Source: Chrysomallon squamiferum (Eukaryota; Mollusca; Gastropoda; Neomphalida; Peltospiridae). Taken from it: a stretch of DNA of 64,000 nucleotides. This document shows positions 58,491 to 64,000 of the stretch, one piece after another. Location of the stretch: contig CM022666.1 in assembly GCA_012295275.1 (NCBI GenBank), forward strand, positions 4,622,887 to 4,686,886. Direction: 5' to 3'. A program made the position numbers and the translations under genes. The first letter of the stretch is position 1. Every line of letters begins with the position of its first letter. The notes beneath the pieces are model-generated. The model had not been told where the DNA came from and made no database searches. It worked only from the letters and a program-made list of their open reading frames with translations.

Positions 58491-59977
58491 AATCAAAAAA
58501 CATTAACAAAATGTGTTTAATCTATCTTTCATTACTAATATATTTCATAATTAAAAATTGTGATTTTTTTTCCTGTGACTTTTTTTCGGGATTAAGTGTC
58601 ACCTCGGAGTGCTAGATGTTACTGACCCTTGTTGTTTACCAGAATAATCTGGCGACACACGTCAAGCTGCAAGGTCGGGAACACGTTGAGAAATAACATG
58701 AGTCCCTTTTTCATAAAAATACGGAGATATTTTGTTCTTGGTCAGGGAAAAACTGTGGAACAATTCCAGGGTAACGGTCGCTGTCCACTGAACGCACTGT
58801 GTAACTAGTTATGTAGATGTTTGCTCTTCAGTATTAATCCTTACGTGATTATTGTGATCGATTACCATCATTCTATCCATTTATATTATTCTTTACTGCT
58901 ATACTGAATACAGTTTTAGAAGTGTCAAGTTTATTTATTATTGTTGTTCTTGTTGTTGCTAGTTAGTTATTTTCACACACACACATAGACACATACACAC
59001 ACACACACAGAGATCCATACCAAAACACACACACATACATATTATTTAAAATATTTTTGTCACTGTAATCGGATTCTTTTTAACGTTGCCAGTATTTTGA
59101 ATAACAACATATTAACACTATGTTGTTGGCTTGTTTTTTCCTCCCTTGAAGATTTCAGATATGTAATATATAGTCATTTTATTCGGGAACTGTGCTATAA
59201 ATAGATGGTACGTCAACGAATTACTAATAAACGGATTCACAAAGTTTGAATACATTATTATTATAGATAAATAAATTTGTTCCTGTTGTTAATGTTGTTG
59301 AAAATGAAAATGAACATCGATAACTTTTTTTTTTTTTTTCTTTTTTTGTATAGCTAGCTTGATCCCGTTTTAAAGATATTTTCTTTTTACAAATTATATA
59401 AATAAAAATGTAATAGTTAGTTGCTCGAAATAAATGGTACAAACGGGTACAATGGACGTGTTTAAGTCCGTTTTTCGTTAATTCACGCGCTAAAGCTTCT
59501 CTCAGCTGTGTTGATCAGTTGACACGCAGACGTCACACGTGCATGTGATGTTCAGATTCTCTCTTCTCTTCTGCTTCCATTTAAACTTAACTCTTTTATA
59601 ATTTACTTTTCCAATATGTCAAAACGAATAGATATGCTGATGATAAAACGAAACGGAAGACAATAACTTTAGAAAGAAAACACGATATCTTAAATGAACA
59701 CAAAACCCACAATGAGTGGCGTACAATTATTTCTTAATCTGTTTGTATAAACTGATTTGTAAATGATTTACTGTTTGTTTAATATCTATGATGTATTAAA
59801 TTATTTATTTCTCCTTATTTAAAAAAAAATAAAATGTTTTATGTGAAATCTCATCAGCAAGAACGTAACCACTGTTTCTAACCTTAATTCTATCTATGTA
59901 AATTAGTCTCCCGATACCTCACTTAACGATCGGGAATTTGGAACCAATTACATCGTTGTATGTGTCTGTTAACTTAC

Positions 59978-60290
59978 CACTTTTCTCAGCTTTTGTGTGA
60001 CTTTCACTCAGTTTCTAAAAACAATGTTAATAACCAATTTGAAACTCGTCCATAATGACCAGTTTTAAATTTACAAATATGTTTCAGCACTATATATTTC
60101 TTCTTTTCATAATTTAAATATTATTAAAGGTATATGGATCTTTTTTTCTTAATTTCCTTTGTAATGAACTTAACTATTTAATATTTTTATATAGAATTTA
60201 CCTATTTTTGTTGTTGTTGTTGCATTTAATATATTTAAAAAACTGATGAGTATCAAGTTTAGTATTTCATTTTCCTTTAGATACAGCCTG
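59978..60290 (-). pseudogene. TNF-like gene remnant R5
   Basis: 37-nt exon 60014-59978 with intact splice signals and a shortened anchor fragment. Confidence 0.5.
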
Positions 60291-60382
60291 TGTCAAACAA
60301 GATGAAAATGTTATTAATACCAAGATAAAGACACACGCATAAATAACATTATTTCAAAAAATAAAAGTAAAATATTAAATAA

Positions 60383-60424
<42 letters not shown>

Positions 60425-60589
60425 AAAGCGCAACAGACACTATACAAACAACAGAATACTTCTTCAAACAATTAAAATAAGACTATAGGAAAATAGTGAC
60501 ATATCTTTCAGAAATATATACTGCATTTTACTTCCTTTTCGATAACGAAATGATTTTTATATTATGTGTCAGAGACAGCTGCACTTTAG

Positions 60590-61323
60590 AAGATATTAAT
60601 ATTGAATTAAAACAAACAGAAAATTAAGTTTCCCATATACTAGGGATGCTAGAAAGCAAGGCTACTTTGGTCTGGAGGTATGAAGAAGAAACAACGAAAT
60701 TAATATAATAATTGGTGTCCAAGTTTTCAGTTGACAGACCGTACTAAATTCCTCTGGATTACAGCGTTACTTCTGTTCACGATTTCGACAAGTCATACTA
60801 ACCGATATATAATAGTAGTATCAGCTGCCTGGAATTCTAGTCAAGGTTAAGGTCTGTGTACAACAATGAGGGAACTATTTTCTGATGTAAATTTAGCTTT
60901 CGTGAATTTATGCGCATGCGTATTAACAAGAGTTAGCGCCACGCCAAATAAGGGTATTTTTGTGATGTTGTAGTCTAGAATAGACACTGACATGCGCAGT
61001 TTAGTCAATGACGTGGCAAAGTGGAAGTGTACAGATAAAAAATGTTAATATGTAAAGTTATTCAACTTACTGGGTAAAAAACAAATTAAGTTAGGTAAAC
61101 GTGACTATTTGAACATCTTCAAAGTCATTTTATACACACGTGTATACTATTATGTATATTTAGTTAATATTCGCACTTAACTGTTGCATGACCTTATTCA
61201 GAGCAGAGTTCAGATGGAAAACAAATATATCAAAAAACAAAACAAAAAACCCACAAACAAACAAACAAAAAACAACAAAGAAACATAACAAATAATATAA
61301 AAAAACAATACAATACAAGCAAG

Positions 61324-61359
<36 letters not shown>

Positions 61360-61740
61360 ACACACACACACACACGCATACACTAATCTATTTTAAGAAT
61401 TTTGGCTTACTTCACTTTCCCGTGAGTTGTTTTTATGATAGAAGGATAATATCTTTTTATTTTTATTCATTTATATTTAAAATCGTGTCAGTTGTTCAAC
61501 ATGCTTATGTGGACTAGAGATAACAGTGATCGCGTGATTCAAGGAGACATAAAATAAGACATCGGTACAATCACACGTTATAAACACTACTCGGGTAGAA
61601 TTACTTTTAAAGATAATTTAATGCGGATTTTTAAAAGTTTTCCAGTGAGCTACCATTGTTACTGTCGGGTTTTTTAGACAGCAAACCAAACAGTGAAGGA
61701 CGAGAGCATAACTATTAAAACTATTTATGTTTCTGAAATG
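60590..61740. repeat. Third downstream copy of the NRF-1-like module
   Basis: Block as at 39000-39480, with TGCGCATGCGTA at 60911-60922 and AC runs at 60385-60420 and 61327-61375. No intact gene. Confidence 0.5.
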
Positions 61741-62009
61741 CTTCTAAAAAGAAAATTCTTATTGTGATAAAACAAAAAATGCTTCAAATAGATTGTTTAT
61801 TATGCAAACTTTACATGAAATTTTAAATGTAACATATATATAAACATTTATTACTTTCATAATTTCACTGCATGGGTACATACTGTATAAAGAACACTTA
61901 ACTAGTATTACTCATTATAAACCAGTCAGTGAACATTTAACTTTCATCAGTCAGTTTATATAGAAAATCAATATGTAAATATTTATTCACTGCATACAGT
62001 ACACACTCA

Positions 62010-62560
62010 TTTTACATAGAACATCCCTAGAACACATTCACTGTTTGTAGAACATCCACTGTACAGATTTACTGAACACAGACCATCAATAGTACATACA
62101 TTACATATTCACTGTACAAAGAAAAGCCACTATGCATGGAGTATTCATTATCATTTAACATTAATTATATTTACAACATCCACATATGTACATGTTTAGA
62201 ACATCAACTGTACAAAAACATCTTTGAACATAGAACATCTACAGCAGAACATCCATTGTGTACAGAACACCTACCATAGAAGAACATTCACTGCACACTG
62301 AACATCTACTGTACTTGAGTATCCAATGTACAGTGTATACAGAACATCTGTACAAGATCATATTTTTACACAAGACACAGACTGAAGAACAGTCACCGCA
62401 GAATAACGCCCATTGTACATAGAATATCATTTGTACAAGAGCATCCACTGTACAACGAATATCCAGTGTACAGGAACATCCATTGTACACAGAACATCTA
62501 TTGTACAAGAATTTCCATTGTAAATAGAACAACTGTTGCACAAGAACATCTATTGTATAA
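62010..62560. repeat. About 18-bp TGTACA minisatellite, array 4
   Basis: The longest array; it runs into the 27-bp array at 62640-62790. The 184-codon minus frame across both (62793-62239) is repeat-derived. Confidence 0.8.
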
Positions 62561-62842
62561 TGTGAGTAAAACCTAAAATAATAGTAAATAAAACCTGAAG
62601 CAGAGTCCATCTTTTGTGAATGATGAGGACTGTCAGTGATTATTTTGTTAATAAAATTCTGGATGATGCTGTAGACAATAAAATTATCAACGATGAGGTT
62701 GACATTGAATTTTTGAATGATGATGCTGAAGTAAAATTCTGAATAATGATGTTGACAGTGAAAATCTGAATGATGATGTAGGATGATGACCATGACAACA
62801 TTTGTTCTTACTTATGAGAATGTAATATTTTTAGGTTTTAAA

Positions 62843-62920
62843 TTAATTTCTTTTCATGTATCTTTCATTGTCTGATCCTCGCTGGTTTCAAAAATTATTC
62901 TTAACCTGACAAAACCAGAT
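62843..62920 (-). pseudogene. Repeated 78-nt exon-like unit with stop
   Basis: Acceptor intact; TGA interrupts the frame in the T-run region. Confidence 0.3.
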
Positions 62921-63240
62921 CTGTTAAAAGATGAAAAGAGAGAAAGTAAAACAAAACAAAATAATTAATTTCATGGAGTAAGTTTAGTTCATAAATATAT
63001 ATAATTAATTATTTAATAATTAATAAGGATAAGTAATGTGAATAATAACAACTGTAAATTAAATAAAACTATACACAAAAGTATTCATTAATTAATTCAA
63101 TAAATCAATAGTTTAACTAATAATAATAACAATAAACTAACTATAAGGATCACAAACAAACAAATAAAATAATATTCTTTAGAACTGAAATTAAAAGAAA
63201 ATTGATGTTCAAGAGACCATCTTAGACAGAAATAATTTAC

Positions 63241-63396
63241 CTTTCTCTGTAGATCCATAAAAGTGAACCAAACAGTTCCTTGAGCACCACAATGGACAAA
63301 AATACAACAACAATTTGAGCTGTATCCATGACGATGCGCCTGGCTGCAGTGAGTAAAGCGTCAAGTTGGTTTTCTACAATGTCTGGTCTCTCCGTC
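63241..63396 (-). CDS. Transmembrane exon, copy 2
   Basis: 156 nt with acceptor TTTCACAG and donor GTAAATT, near-identical to 25279-25124 but ending in LWIYREK instead of LWIYIRR. The surrounding block 62600-64000 duplicates 24500-25990. Confidence 0.4.
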
Positions 63397-63763
63397 CTGT
63401 GAAAGTAAATTGTAAAAACAGAGAATTAAAATTTAAACAAATACAAGAAAACATATTACTTCAAGTAGTGTCTTTAAGGTTATTAAACACTCAGATATGT
63501 ACAAATATAATCTGAGTTCTCACATAAACAGAACTAAGACAAATGCATTTACAGTTTTAAAATTATATTTGATAAAACTCTCTTTTAAATTCCCCGGATA
63601 CATAAATTACATGGTAAGTACTGTACTGGAATAATACTGTATCTCTGGATGTTCAAATCACGTCATTCTGTAACTTTTGTTTCATTTCCAGTTACATATT
63701 TAAGAAATCAACTAAAAAAGAAGTATTTAAAAATAAATAAATAAACTCACAGACAGCACTTAC

Positions 63764-63896
63764 TATGTCGTAACGGAGACCCAGTCTGTTGAAACTATGT
63801 TTGGTTAGACAACCTCTGACACGTGTACACAGCCATAACAAGGAGACACACAACTACAGTGACAACAGCATTTGGGATAAAAACGTTTTGGACAAC
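63764..63896 (-). CDS. Hydrophobic exon upstream of transmembrane exon copy 2
   Basis: Acceptor TTCATCCAG and donor GTAAGT. From the acceptor the frame reads VVQNVFIPNAVVTVVVCLL, MAVYTCQRLSNQT and a TAG before the donor. Either a terminal exon of a membrane protein or a damaged internal exon. The gene continues beyond the window edge if real. Confidence 0.3.
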
Positions 63897-64000
63897 CTGG
63901 ATGAAAAATAAAATTCAAAGAAAATATTAACTGCGAAAATAACAATAGTTATAAATAACAACAGCAATAACAATAATAGTACAAACAATTCTAGTAATGA

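Noticed and set aside
62239-62793. 184-codon minus-strand ORF
   Set aside because: A product of the 18-bp and 27-bp minisatellites, whose units lack stops in that frame.

Overview
The window is AT-rich, microsatellite-laden animal DNA. Genes have short exons, GT-AG introns, TATA boxes and no bacterial-style packing. The repeat load, together with a tandem family of TNF-like ligands and LINE and LTR-retrotransposon relics, suggests an invertebrate, perhaps a lophotrochozoan such as a mollusc. That assignment is inference from style, not from a diagnostic gene. Two 200-base N runs (10816-11015, 45462-45661) mark assembly gaps.

The organising feature is a cluster of TNF-superfamily-like ligand genes. 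Three nearly full copies are visible: A on + (coding exons 6851-8787), B on - (14186-12245) and C on - (33200-31190). Each has the same exon plan: a TATA box, a non-coding leader exon, a second non-coding exon, an 87-codon exon with a membrane anchor and a six-cysteine stalk, a 37-nt exon, a 108-nt coiled-coil-like exon, and one exon carrying the whole TNF homology domain. A and B are open for 264 residues. C has a 2-nt insertion in the 108-nt exon. A fourth copy, D (about 47072-49417), keeps only promoter and leader; its body is gone, and retroelement debris (45664-46954) lies where it should be.

A and B form a large inverted repeat around the first gap; C repeats B in direct orientation. 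Alongside the main family runs a second, more diverged TNF-domain family of split relics: first-half exons near 4.0, 16.5, 20.7, 36.1, 41.3, 50.8 and 58.4 kb, and second-half exons near 21.4, 36.9, 41.9 and 51.5 kb, three of the latter with the same stop codon. Five stripped remnants of the main family lie at 16.9, 38.2, 42.9, 52.9 and 60.0 kb (minus strand), embedded in a repeated module of several kb. That module also carries CA/GA microsatellites, a CRE/E-box block, NRF-1-like palindromes and decayed peptide exons.

Other material: a two-exon membrane-anchor gene end at 27800-28535 (+); a duplicated transmembrane exon at 25124-25279 and 63241-63396 (-); two broken copies of a short secreted-peptide gene (3201-3365 + and 54779-54516 -); and several minisatellites (about 18, 27, 44 and 60 bp). 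The whole reads as a birth-and-death cluster of immune-type ligands spread by segmental duplication and inversion. Exon joins are inferred from splice signals and phase, without transcript evidence.
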